A stretch of 16,447 bases of DNA from NCBI GenBank assembly GCA_021797025.1, contig JAKAAK010000039.1:1-16447 (forward strand), in the 5' to 3' direction. The notes under the pieces were generated by a model. That model saw only the letters and a program-made list of their open reading frames with translations, had not been told where the DNA came from and ran no database searches. This DNA is from Thermoplasmata archaeon. GTDB taxonomy: Archaea; Thermoplasmatota; Thermoplasmata; Thermoplasmatales; Thermoplasmataceae. This document shows, piece after piece, positions 6,727 to 12,853 of this stretch (position 1 is its first letter; the number at the start of each line of letters is the position of its first letter). The position numbers and the translations under genes are program-made.

Positions 6727-6741
6727 GGACGCAATAGAGAT

Positions 6742-6814
6742 TGAGCCCGCCGGGATTCGAACCCGGATTATAGGCTCCGGAGGCCTATATGATAATCCGT
6801 TACACCACGGGCCC
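6742..6814 (-). tRNA. tRNA-Arg (anticodon CCG)
   Basis: 73-base cloverleaf without encoded CCA. The acceptor stem GGGCCCG/CGGGCTC has one G-U pair. The D arm has GG in the loop and a U13-U22 non-pair. The anticodon stem is TAGGC/GCCTA with loop CTCCGGA, giving anticodon CCG for codon CGG. The T arm is CCGGG-TTCGAAT-CCCGG and the discriminator is A. Its first base directly follows the TGA stop of the adenosine-specific kinase gene, with no intervening base and no promoter of its own, so it appears to be cut out of that mRNA, presumably by RNase P and 3' tRNase. Confidence 0.95.
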
Positions 6815-7297
6815 TCAGGATTTATAACCGATATCCCTCAGAAACTTTCTGCGTTTATTCTTGTCTGCGTCAGATTCTATACCCACAGGAGAATATCCAT
6901 CCGCAACCCCGATTATTGCATTAGTTTTCTCTGTTTTTGCTATTATCACTTTCAGAGGATTTGCAGTTGCTGCATATATGGTTCCTATTTCCTGGCTCAT
7001 CTTCAATTGAGGTAATATGCTGATGGGAAATGCATTTTTAAGCATTATTATAAACGTATGGCCGGCAGATATATTTTTAATGTTATTTATTCCAGCATCT
7101 ATTAATTCCCGGTTATTGCCCTCAAATCTTATCAGTTTGTCTCCGGATGCCTCTGAAAAGACGACTGCATATTCACAGTTAGGTATTACGGTTTTTATGA
7201 TTTCGTTGAGGTCCTCAACAGTCTTTATGAAATGGGAATACCCAATTATTACATTAACACCCTCGGGACTTTCTATCTCAACCTCAGAAATATCCAT
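6815..7297 (-). CDS. Adenosine-specific kinase (Ado_kin / DUF355 family)
   Basis: Small archaeal protein family (Pfam Ado_kin) with a member from Pyrobaculum characterised structurally as an adenosine-specific kinase; the likely reaction is phosphorylation of adenosine to AMP in purine salvage. The 160 residues match the family's length and carry its conserved blocks: NVIIGYSHFIKTVEDL (15-30), FSEASGDKLIRFEGN (47-61), AGHTFIIMLKNAFPI (78-92), AATANPLKVIIA (109-120) and GVADGYSPVGIE (130-141). No SD is present. An AT-rich TTAAATTAATAT about 25 bases upstream of the ATG suggests a leaderless transcript. The stop codon abuts tRNA-Arg(CCG), so the two are probably cotranscribed. Assignment to the family is secure; the in vivo substrate is less so. 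Confidence 0.93.
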   Translation of the reverse strand: MDISEVEIESPEGVNVIIGYSHFIKTVEDLNEIIKTVIPNCEYAVVFSEASGDKLIRFEGNNRELIDAGINNIKNISAGHTFIIMLKNAFPISILPQLKMSQEIGTIYAATANPLKVIIAKTEKTNAIIGVADGYSPVGIESDADKNKRRKFLRDIGYKS

Positions 7298-7346
7298 AGT
7301 TCATTATTAAACAAAGAGATATTAATTTAATGCAAATATTCACGAC

Positions 7347-7631
7347 TTATTGTCTCATGAACCGGAACAGCATAATTATGGCAGCTATGCCCAGTATACT
7401 TATAACCATTAATGGAATAGCTACAGTGGCACCAAGAAACCTGGAAAAATAATAATAAATATAGACGGTTATAGCACTCTGGACAGAAAAAATTGATGTA
7501 AAAGTTATAACCTGAAGGTATAGTTTTGCACGGTATTTTCTGTAATATATGGAATATGTTGCTGCCAGGACAATAAGGGCAATCAGCTCGAATATAGCAA
7601 TTATTATATCAGATATCCAGAATATTTCCAT
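7347..7631 (-). CDS. Small three-helix membrane protein, unknown
   Basis: Not recognised. The 94 residues form three hydrophobic segments near 5-27, 36-59 and 66-90, with a basic Tyr-rich loop (YYRKYRAK) after the first, which by the positive-inside rule faces the cytoplasm. No catalytic motif or cysteine is visible. GTGATA lies a few bases upstream of the ATG and may serve as a weak SD, and a perfect AT palindrome at 7660-7681 lies where a TATA box is expected. It sits between a secreted NTF2-like protein gene and the adenosine kinase gene, all on the minus strand, with spacing too large to insist on an operon. Confidence 0.7.
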   Translation of the reverse strand: MEIFWISDIIIAIFELIALIVLAATYSIYYRKYRAKLYLQVITFTSIFSVQSAITVYIYYYFSRFLGATVAIPLMVISILGIAAIIMLFRFMRQ

Positions 7632-7659
7632 ATTTTATCACAGTATACAAATTAAGAAT

Positions 7660-7681
7660 AAAAATATATTAATATATTTTT
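7660..7681. repeat. 22-bp perfect AT palindrome between two genes
   Basis: AAAAATATATTAATATATTT plus two further T, identical to its reverse complement. On the minus strand it directly follows the TAA of the NTF2-like gene, so its T-run can act as that gene's terminator. Its TTAATATAT core is placed about 25-30 bases before the expected mRNA start of the 94-residue membrane protein, so it can also be that gene's TATA box. Confidence 0.6.
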
Positions 7682-8245
7682 TTATTCCAGACTAGAAAGC
7701 TTACCTGATCCAGTTATTTTGAATGTTTCATTTATTATTTCGTAATTAACATTGTTACTTGATGTATGATCCATATTATAGTACACAAGAGTGTATGTAG
7801 TGTTGATATACTCAAATGCATGTGTGGATGAACTCTGAACAACAAACTGCGTGAAATTTGCGGTAACCGTTGCCGTATTTCCATTTATTGTGACTATGGG
7901 ATTGCTGGTAGTTCCTGTAGATGCATAGAACCATACTGCCTGCCATGCCGTAAAGAACTTACCCCAGGTAGTGTTGATTGCTGAAGTTCCGTGATATGTT
8001 CCATTGAGTGGTCCACCTACCCAGTTCAATGTTGCATTTCCCGCATATTCTTTCATGATCAGTGAAGAATTCTCTATTGCTATTTGATTCCAGTGTTCCG
8101 TTGCAAGTTCGGTAGCATCATTTACTTCTAATTGTTTCTTCTCTTTAGCTATAGCAGAGCTGTCCAAATAGTACACACCTATAAATGCACCTGCGAAGAT
8201 TATTGTCAGTGCAATAAATACTGCTGATATTACTTTCCAATTCAT
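7682..8245 (-). CDS. Membrane-anchored extracellular NTF2/SnoaL-like protein, rich in N-glycosylation sites
   Basis: 187 residues. A single N-terminal hydrophobic segment (about 4-27, VISAVFIALTIIFAGAFIGV) acts as signal anchor and leaves a C-terminal extracellular domain. That domain looks like an NTF2/SnoaL fold: a long helix (ATELATEHWNQIAIENSSLI), a conserved-type GTYHGTSAI turn, then alternating strands with NPIVTINGNTATVTANFT, typical of ligand-binding or scaffold NTF2-like proteins. There are seven N-x-S/T sequons (NSS, NAT, NGT, NTT, NFT, NTT, NET), in line with heavy N-glycosylation of surface proteins in cell-wall-less acidophiles. No catalytic residues can be assigned. A TATA-like GGTTATATCC lies about 30 bases upstream. 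Next upstream is a winged-helix regulator gene on the same strand. Confidence 0.72.
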   Translation of the reverse strand: MNWKVISAVFIALTIIFAGAFIGVYYLDSSAIAKEKKQLEVNDATELATEHWNQIAIENSSLIMKEYAGNATLNWVGGPLNGTYHGTSAINTTWGKFFTAWQAVWFYASTGTTSNPIVTINGNTATVTANFTQFVVQSSSTHAFEYINTTYTLVYYNMDHTSSNNVNYEIINETFKITGSGKLSSLE

Positions 8246-8351
8246 TTTAATCTATTGTGAATTAACTAGCAAGGATATAACCATATTTCAATATTATATA
8301 CAATTCATATACAAATTAATTGTAAAATGAAATAAACAACCATAAAAATTA

Positions 8352-8645
8352 TTACTTTTTACTCCCGATCATTTTGATAATTATTTCATAATTTTTCTGG
8401 TAATAATCAGAAAGAAAATAAATGCTTCCATAACCCTGGCCCTCTCTCCTGATTATACCGTTATCAAGAAGTACTTTTATATGGTGCTCCACTGTTCGGT
8501 AATTGGCTCCCAGATCCAGCGATATCTGGTTTATATTACCTGGTTCTTTATGAATATACTCAATAATTTTTACCCTTGTATTTCCCCCGCGGGTTGCCAT
8601 AAGAAGCCACCATAGTATTCTGTGATATTCATCAGGAAAATCCAT
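8352..8645 (-). CDS. ArsR/MarR-like winged-helix transcriptional regulator
   Basis: 97-residue single-domain DNA-binding protein. An N-terminal helix (EYHRILWWLLMATRGG) is followed by a winged helix-turn-helix: TRVKIIEYIHKEP, the turn GNINQISLDLG, the recognition helix NYRTVEHHIKVLLDNG, and a wing with GQGYGSIYFLS. This arrangement is common in a large archaeal regulator family in which the ILWW/RGG-TR signature precedes the HTH. No metal-binding cysteines are present, so metal sensing is unlikely. A TATA-like TTTATATTTAAA about 25-30 bases before the ATG and the absence of an SD predict a leaderless mRNA. It lies between an amino-acid permease and a surface protein on the same strand; either may be its target, but nothing in the sequence proves it. 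Confidence 0.85.
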   Translation of the reverse strand: MDFPDEYHRILWWLLMATRGGNTRVKIIEYIHKEPGNINQISLDLGANYRTVEHHIKVLLDNGIIRREGQGYGSIYFLSDYYQKNYEIIIKMIGSKK

Positions 8646-8713
8646 TGAATTTGTTATGTAGGTTTAAATATAAATATTTTGAATTTTCAACTTAAGATAA
8701 AAATATAAATTTA

Positions 8714-10159
8714 TTATTGCTGGGTTTTCATATTGAATTCACCGGCATCTTTTAGTATTTCAGGATGCTTATTCTTATAATATAATGTCACTATAAGACC
8801 ACCCGCAAGTATCCACACTATGGTTACAATGAATGATGCGAAATAGGCATCGTTTACGGCACTGGGCGCTGTCAAAAACTTTGTGAAAATATCGCTCATA
8901 GTGTAGTAAAGAACTATAAGGCCTACTATTGTTGCCACCGTGGGAAGGATTCCATGTTTTAATAGGCTGAATTTATTGACCCTCTTGGTGTATATTGTAA
9001 GGGAACTATTTGCAAGCATATGTACGATGATTATGGAAATACCGGTTCCGGCCTCCAGAACAAAAGCGGCACTCAATGGACCGTAAATCAACCCCATGGT
9101 CACATCAAGAACGAACGATAGCAATGCCCATATCACAACCGCATTGGCGGGCGAATGATGTTTTGGATTGATCTTTCCTACCGTTGCAGGGAAAATAACA
9201 TTATCCCTGGCAGCTGAATACCACCACCGGCTAACGGCAGTAGCCTTTGATACTCCGTTTGAAAAGTAACTGTTGATTGTAAATATTATCAGCAGTACTA
9301 GACCAACTGGCCCAAGATAGTTATAAAACACTGTTAACCCCGCGTCGTGATGGGCAGAAAATGATGTTATACTACTTACACCCCAGCCAACTGTCAATGC
9401 ATAGGCTGCAGGAATAAGTGCTATTGCTGTAAGAATCATTGCAAAGATTATGGATTTCCCTATATTCTTTTTCGGTTTTGTAATCTCTTCTGATACCGTT
9501 GTAACAACACCGGAACCTGTAAAATCAAGTATGGAGAATACAGAAGCAAACATGATAGATGAAAATCCGATACTGTATGGACCGGATATTTCAAATGGAA
9601 TGACTGAATTGTGCCCGCCCACTTTTATAATTATAATTATTGAGCCTATTAACAGGAACATCACTTCAAGCAATCCCGTGATTGCTGTATAGTTTAAAGA
9701 GGGTCTAATTCCAAGATATGTAACAACGATGATGAAGGCAGTAAATATACCTGCAAAGAGTATCCAGAGATATGGAATCGACGTTACCTCAGGAGCCATC
9801 AGGAATATAAAACTGGAAAGACCCAGTATTCCGAATGCAGCACCGGTAATATCATAGTACATGAAACTCAATGCCGTAATAGGTCCAAAATGCCCCTTAT
9901 CAGTAGCACCGGCTGCATAGGCATAATAACTCCCAGAGTTTGATTTTAACTTAGAAAATTCATATGGAGTTATCATCCATAATGCGTATATTATCCAGCC
10001 AATTATTACAGAAAGCACTGTCTGAGCGCCCGAGATGGAAAATGACGCTACAAGAAGTATAGCTATATCGGCTGCAGGCGCCACCTGCCCCAGAGATTGA
10101 AAAGTACCCTGGAGAAGCCCGACAGAGTTTCTTTTTAATTTGGTGTGCGTTATAACCAT
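8714..10159 (-). CDS. APC-superfamily amino acid permease
   Basis: 481-residue integral membrane transporter with about twelve hydrophobic segments, the normal size and topology of the amino acid/polyamine/organocation superfamily; it probably imports an amino acid or related amine by cation symport. The N-terminal region (GTFQSLGQVAPAADIAILLVASF) corresponds to the broken first helix of APC carriers, and WMITPYEFSKLKSNSGSYYA to the conserved helix 2-3 block. SGSGV-type glycine-rich turns occur around residue 216 (FTGSGVVTTVSEEITKPKKN), the usual position of helix 6 and its cytoplasmic loop. The substrate cannot be predicted. A TATA element embedded in an inverted repeat lies about 25 bases before the ATG, pointing to a leaderless, possibly repressible gene. 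Downstream, the winged-helix regulator gene has its own promoter. Confidence 0.9.
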   Translation of the reverse strand: MVITHTKLKRNSVGLLQGTFQSLGQVAPAADIAILLVASFSISGAQTVLSVIIGWIIYALWMITPYEFSKLKSNSGSYYAYAAGATDKGHFGPITALSFMYYDITGAAFGILGLSSFIFLMAPEVTSIPYLWILFAGIFTAFIIVVTYLGIRPSLNYTAITGLLEVMFLLIGSIIIIIKVGGHNSVIPFEISGPYSIGFSSIMFASVFSILDFTGSGVVTTVSEEITKPKKNIGKSIIFAMILTAIALIPAAYALTVGWGVSSITSFSAHHDAGLTVFYNYLGPVGLVLLIIFTINSYFSNGVSKATAVSRWWYSAARDNVIFPATVGKINPKHHSPANAVVIWALLSFVLDVTMGLIYGPLSAAFVLEAGTGISIIIVHMLANSSLTIYTKRVNKFSLLKHGILPTVATIVGLIVLYYTMSDIFTKFLTAPSAVNDAYFASFIVTIVWILAGGLIVTLYYKNKHPEILKDAGEFNMKTQQ

Positions 10160-10175
10160 AAATACACCTATATGT

Positions 10176-10191
10176 ACTATATTTAAATAGT
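10176..10191. promoter_or_regulatory. Inverted repeat over the permease TATA box
   Basis: ACTAT (10176-10180), six bases ATTTAA, then ATAGT (10187-10191). On the minus strand the core is TATTTAAATATAG, a good TATA box about 25 bases from the permease ATG at 10159. A repressor bound here would block TBP, so the repeat is a candidate operator; it is short enough to be chance in AT-rich DNA. Confidence 0.4.
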
Positions 10192-10374
10192 ATAAAGGTT
10201 TTTCGTTTTAGAAACAAAGATTTTATATAATTATAATAGTAATATAATCTAAAATTATGACATATATTAATTGCGTGTATAAGGAATTTATATAATTAAA
10301 GGATTAAATGCTGTGATGATAGAATTATAATAAAAAAATTAGAACTATGGAGAATACAGGATTATTTTAGCTTA

Positions 10375-11331
10375 CTAATGTTTTATAAGTTTCCAGTCAC
10401 TTTTTGCTGCAACCTTGCCCTTGAGATTCTGGACATAATTATATGCAGATAATGCCGCAGTTGCTCCCTGACCAGCAGAAATTACTGCCTGCTTATAGGG
10501 TGTATCTGTGACATCTCCACAGGCAAATATTCCAGTATGTGAGGTTCTGCCGAATTTATCCACGACTATTTCATTGCCTTTGTTCAATTCAACAAGGTTC
10601 TTAACTAAACCTGTTTTTGCTATATAGCCCATTTCGGCAAATACAGCGTCGATTTTCAGTTCATTTGTTTTTCCTGAAGATTTATTCTTAAATGTCACTG
10701 ATTCAACGGATTTTTCACCGTTAACTGATTCAAGGGTGCTGTCAAAATAAATCTCCTTATTTTTAATTCCGTTGACAGTATCCAGCAATAATTCGTCACC
10801 GGCAAGTTTCTTAGCGTTTGTGATATAGAAAACTTTTCTTGCAACTGAAGATAGATACACAAGAGCCTCAAGAGCATGACTTCCATTGCCGACCACTGCC
10901 ACTTCTCTTCCCCTGAACAGTGGTCCGTCGCATATTGCGCAATAAGAAATTCCATGACCTTTTAACCTGGATTCTCCTGGAACATTAAGATCTCGTGGAG
11001 TTTTACCGAAGGCAAGTATAAGGGACAGTGCAGAAAATTCCGAATTACCAGTTCTCACTTTGAATCTGTCATCTTCCATATCCACGGAAACGACCTCGTC
11101 GTATACAAATTCTGTCCCGTAGTATACTGCCTGTTCCTTGAATTTATTGGTAAGTTCGAATCCACCGATCATATCAAATCCGGGATAGTTCTGGATATCA
11201 GTGGTCAACAGCGCCTGTCCACCTATATCCTTGGTGGTTACCAGTGTTTTCATCCCCTGCCGGGCTGAATATATTGCAGCGGTAAGGCCAGCAGAGGCTC
11301 CGCCGATAATTAAAATATCATAGGTTTCCAT
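10375..11331 (-). CDS. trxB: Thioredoxin reductase-like flavoprotein lacking the NADPH-phosphate motif
   Basis: 318-residue low-molecular-weight thioredoxin reductase that reduces the thioredoxin encoded just upstream. The FAD-binding GGASAG is at 10-15, the redox-active disulfide CAIC at 131-134 (followed by DG as in the family) and the C-terminal FAD motif CGDVTD at 271-276. The second Rossmann fold is abnormal: VVGNGSHALEAL (147-158) replaces GxGxxA/S, and the HRRxxxR signature that grips NADPH is replaced by TNAKKLA (171-177). T. acidophilum TrxR is known not to use NADPH or NADH, and this protein fits that pattern; the electron donor is therefore unknown. The ATG at 11331 is chosen because it begins the flavin fold (METYDILIIGG) and lies ten bases after the thioredoxin stop; the frame stays open 60 bases further but into the thioredoxin gene. 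Confidence 0.93.
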   Translation of the reverse strand: METYDILIIGGASAGLTAAIYSARQGMKTLVTTKDIGGQALLTTDIQNYPGFDMIGGFELTNKFKEQAVYYGTEFVYDEVVSVDMEDDRFKVRTGNSEFSALSLILAFGKTPRDLNVPGESRLKGHGISYCAICDGPLFRGREVAVVGNGSHALEALVYLSSVARKVFYITNAKKLAGDELLLDTVNGIKNKEIYFDSTLESVNGEKSVESVTFKNKSSGKTNELKIDAVFAEMGYIAKTGLVKNLVELNKGNEIVVDKFGRTSHTGIFACGDVTDTPYKQAVISAGQGATAALSAYNYVQNLKGKVAAKSDWKLIKH

Positions 11332-11341
11332 GTTCGATCTT

Positions 11342-11698
11342 TTATGCCAGATTTTTGATTTTCTGAACAAGGACTTCCTTTGGAACCACACCTATGGACA
11401 CATCAACAGGTTTTCCATTTTTGAAGAACATAATTGTAGGAATGCTCTCTATTCTCAGGGCCCTTGATGTAACAGGGTTCTCATCAACATTAACTTTACC
11501 GAAATTTGCAATCTCTGCGTACTCCCTGGAGAGTTCATCAACAACAGGTGAAATATACCTGCATGGGGCGCACCATGCCGCCCAGAGATCTATTACTGAT
11601 AGCTTTGGAGAGCTTACAAATGATTTAAAATTCCCATCGTTTAACTCAATCGGCCCTTCTTTTCCTGGATTTTTTCCGAATATATTTTTGTTTTCCAT
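11342..11698 (-). CDS. trxA: Thioredoxin
   Basis: 118-residue cytosolic dithiol-disulfide carrier. The active site reads WAAWCAPC (Cys43, Cys46), with Ala where bacterial thioredoxins have Gly. The cis-proline is in SIPT (Pro87), followed by FFKNGKPVD. A short N-terminal extension of about 15 residues (MENKNIFGKNPGKEG) precedes the fold. The start at 11698 is fixed by GAGGTG five to six bases upstream; a GTG further upstream would include that SD within the coding region and is rejected. It heads a two-gene operon with the thioredoxin reductase, from a TATA element near 11765, giving a leader of about 40 bases. The gene is divergent from a winged-helix regulator gene, with an inverted repeat between the two promoters. 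Confidence 0.95.
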   Translation of the reverse strand: MENKNIFGKNPGKEGPIELNDGNFKSFVSSPKLSVIDLWAAWCAPCRYISPVVDELSREYAEIANFGKVNVDENPVTSRALRIESIPTIMFFKNGKPVDVSIGVVPKEVLVQKIKNLA

Positions 11699-11761
11699 TT
11701 TATACACCTCTGAGAACACACACTGTTAATGTGCCTCCGATTAATTCCATATTCATGAAGG

Positions 11762-11769
11762 ATATATAA
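11762..11769 (-). promoter_or_regulatory. TATA element of the thioredoxin operon
   Basis: The minus strand reads CAGTTATATATCC. Initiation about 25 bases downstream (near 11740) leaves a leader with the GAGGTG SD. The inverted repeat at 11779-11807 lies immediately upstream of it. Confidence 0.5.
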
Positions 11770-11778
11770 CTGTATTGT

Positions 11779-11807
11779 ATGATATTGTATTTGCTGTGCA
11801 ATATCAT
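11779..11807. promoter_or_regulatory. 9-bp inverted repeat in the trx/regulator divergent promoter: candidate operator
   Basis: ATGATATTG (11779-11787) and CAATATCAT (11799-11807) are exact reverse complements around an 11-base spacer. The arm-to-arm distance of about two helical turns suits a dimeric winged-helix protein. The repeat touches the TATA region of the plus-strand regulator gene and lies just upstream of the trx TATA element. Autoregulation plus control of trx is the natural inference. Confidence 0.55.
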
Positions 11808-11813
11808 TATATA
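11806..11813 (+). promoter_or_regulatory. TATA element of the winged-helix regulator gene
   Basis: ATTATATAG is centred about 25 bases before the ATG at 11834, which has no SD. A leaderless transcript is predicted. The element abuts the right arm of the inverted repeat. Confidence 0.5.
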
Positions 11814-11833
11814 GAACTTAGTAATATACAGGT

Positions 11834-12202
11834 ATGGGATCATTCAACCAGATTCTTGATGAAAGCGCCACTTGTCGTGACATATTTGAGTATTTTTTTG
11901 ATCTCTCACCCAGTGATATCAATGTGCTTTATTTACTGGAAACCGGAAAATCTGAGACTGTTGATGATATTGCACTGCGGTTAAAGAGAGACCGTACCAC
12001 CGTTTTCAGATCTCTACAGCGGCTTGTCAGGTCTGAGCTGGTTTCAAAAAGAAAACAGTGCATGGAAAAGGGAGGATATTATTATTCGTATCTCAGGATC
12101 AATCCAGAAAAAATTATTGATCTGGTAAATAAGAAGGAGAGAGAATTTCATCGGGTCCTCCAGTGCCTGTTAAATGATATCAACAGCGATTTCGATAAAT
12201 AG
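11834..12202 (+). CDS. Winged-helix transcriptional regulator (TrmB/MarR-like), candidate thiol-redox regulator
   Basis: 122-residue DNA-binding protein. The winged helix-turn-helix spans about 26-90: SPSDINVLYLLETG, then SETVDDIALRLKRDRTTVFR with the recognition helix near 53-66, and a wing reading MEKGGYYYSYLRI. A C-terminal helix (about 91-118) probably dimerises. Three cysteines (14, 76, 111) are present; Cys76 lies at the base of the wing and Cys14 near the N-terminal end, where oxidation could change DNA binding. It is divergent from the thioredoxin/thioredoxin-reductase operon across a 9-bp inverted repeat, so control of thiol redox genes is a reasonable inference, not shown. The family resembles TrmB-type archaeal HTH proteins without the sugar-binding domain. 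A six-T run at 12228-12233 ends the gene. Confidence 0.82.
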   Translation: MGSFNQILDESATCRDIFEYFFDLSPSDINVLYLLETGKSETVDDIALRLKRDRTTVFRSLQRLVRSELVSKRKQCMEKGGYYYSYLRINPEKIIDLVNKKEREFHRVLQCLLNDINSDFDK

Positions 12203-12227
12203 AATTATAACAACGATAATATACATG

Positions 12228-12233
12228 TTTTTT
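12228..12233 (+). terminator. T-run terminator after the winged-helix regulator
   Basis: Six consecutive T within 30 bases of the stop codon, ahead of the next promoter. Confidence 0.4.
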
Positions 12234-12260
12234 ATACGATTCATTTCTTACTTAAAGGAA

Positions 12261-12272
12261 AATCTTATTTAG
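12261..12272 (+). promoter_or_regulatory. TATA element of the pyrophosphatase gene
   Basis: AATCTTATTTAG is centred about 25 bases upstream of the ATG at 12292. There is no SD. The spacing supports a leaderless mRNA starting at that ATG instead of the TTG nine bases earlier. Confidence 0.5.
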
Positions 12273-12291
12273 CTAGAAACCATTGGGTTAT

Positions 12292-12798
12292 ATGAAATTT
12301 GATGTACAGACAGGGGACTTTCCTGAGACTTTTTATGCTTTTATAGAAATACCTCAGGGTGCAAACACGAAGCTTGAATATAAACCTGAAGTTGACAATA
12401 TAGTACTGGACAGGATACTATTTACATCCATGGTTTATCCGACAAACTATGGTTTTATATTAAACACCAGGGGTAAGGATGGAGACCCACTGGATGTTCT
12501 TGTATTAGCATCGGTTCCCATACCATCCGGTACCATAGTCAAATGCAGGGCTGTAGGCATTGCCCAGATGAGTGATGAGGAGGGGTCTGATAATAAGGTT
12601 ATGGCAGTTCCAGTTGACAAGGTCGATCCTAACTCAGTTACAATTAAGGATATAGACAGTTTCGGGGATGCCTTAAAAAATAAAATAAAGCACTTCTTCC
12701 AGCATTATAAAGAACTTGAAAAGGGGAAATTCATGACTTTCCATGGATATGCCGGTAGGGAAGAGGCATTAAAGGAAATAAAGGAGTCACTTTTATAA
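12292..12798 (+). CDS. ppa: Soluble inorganic pyrophosphatase (family I)
   Basis: Cytosolic Mg-dependent enzyme that hydrolyses pyrophosphate to two phosphates, pulling nucleic acid, protein and lipid synthesis forward. The 168 residues are close to the 170-175 typical of prokaryotic family I enzymes, which form hexamers. The signature DGDPLDVLVL at 63-72 carries the metal-binding aspartates. Other conserved elements are NTKLEYK (25-31), YPTNYGFI (49-56) and the C-terminal HFFQHYKELEKGK (134-146). The frame stays open to a TTG nine bases upstream, but the ATG at 12292 fits the TATA spacing and the family's N-terminus (FYAFIEIPQG). It is followed by a T-run at 12826-12831 and is probably monocistronic. 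Confidence 0.97.
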   Translation: MKFDVQTGDFPETFYAFIEIPQGANTKLEYKPEVDNIVLDRILFTSMVYPTNYGFILNTRGKDGDPLDVLVLASVPIPSGTIVKCRAVGIAQMSDEEGSDNKVMAVPVDKVDPNSVTIKDIDSFGDALKNKIKHFFQHYKELEKGKFMTFHGYAGREEALKEIKESLL

Positions 12799-12825
12799 AT
12801 TATAACTTTTGTTCAAATAAAAAGA

Positions 12826-12831
12826 TTTTTT
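12826..12831 (+). terminator. T-run terminator after the pyrophosphatase gene
   Basis: Six T follow an A-rich AAATAAAAAGA. The same A-rich stretch could also be the TATA element of the next gene, since it lies about 30-35 bases before that start. Confidence 0.4.
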
Positions 12832-12853
12832 AGCACTATATATTAACCATTCT

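Noticed and set aside
9960..10217. An 85-codon minus-strand frame overlapping the start of the permease gene
   Set aside because: It is in another frame of the permease coding sequence and its promoter, and the product resembles no protein; the permease frame is clearly the coding one.
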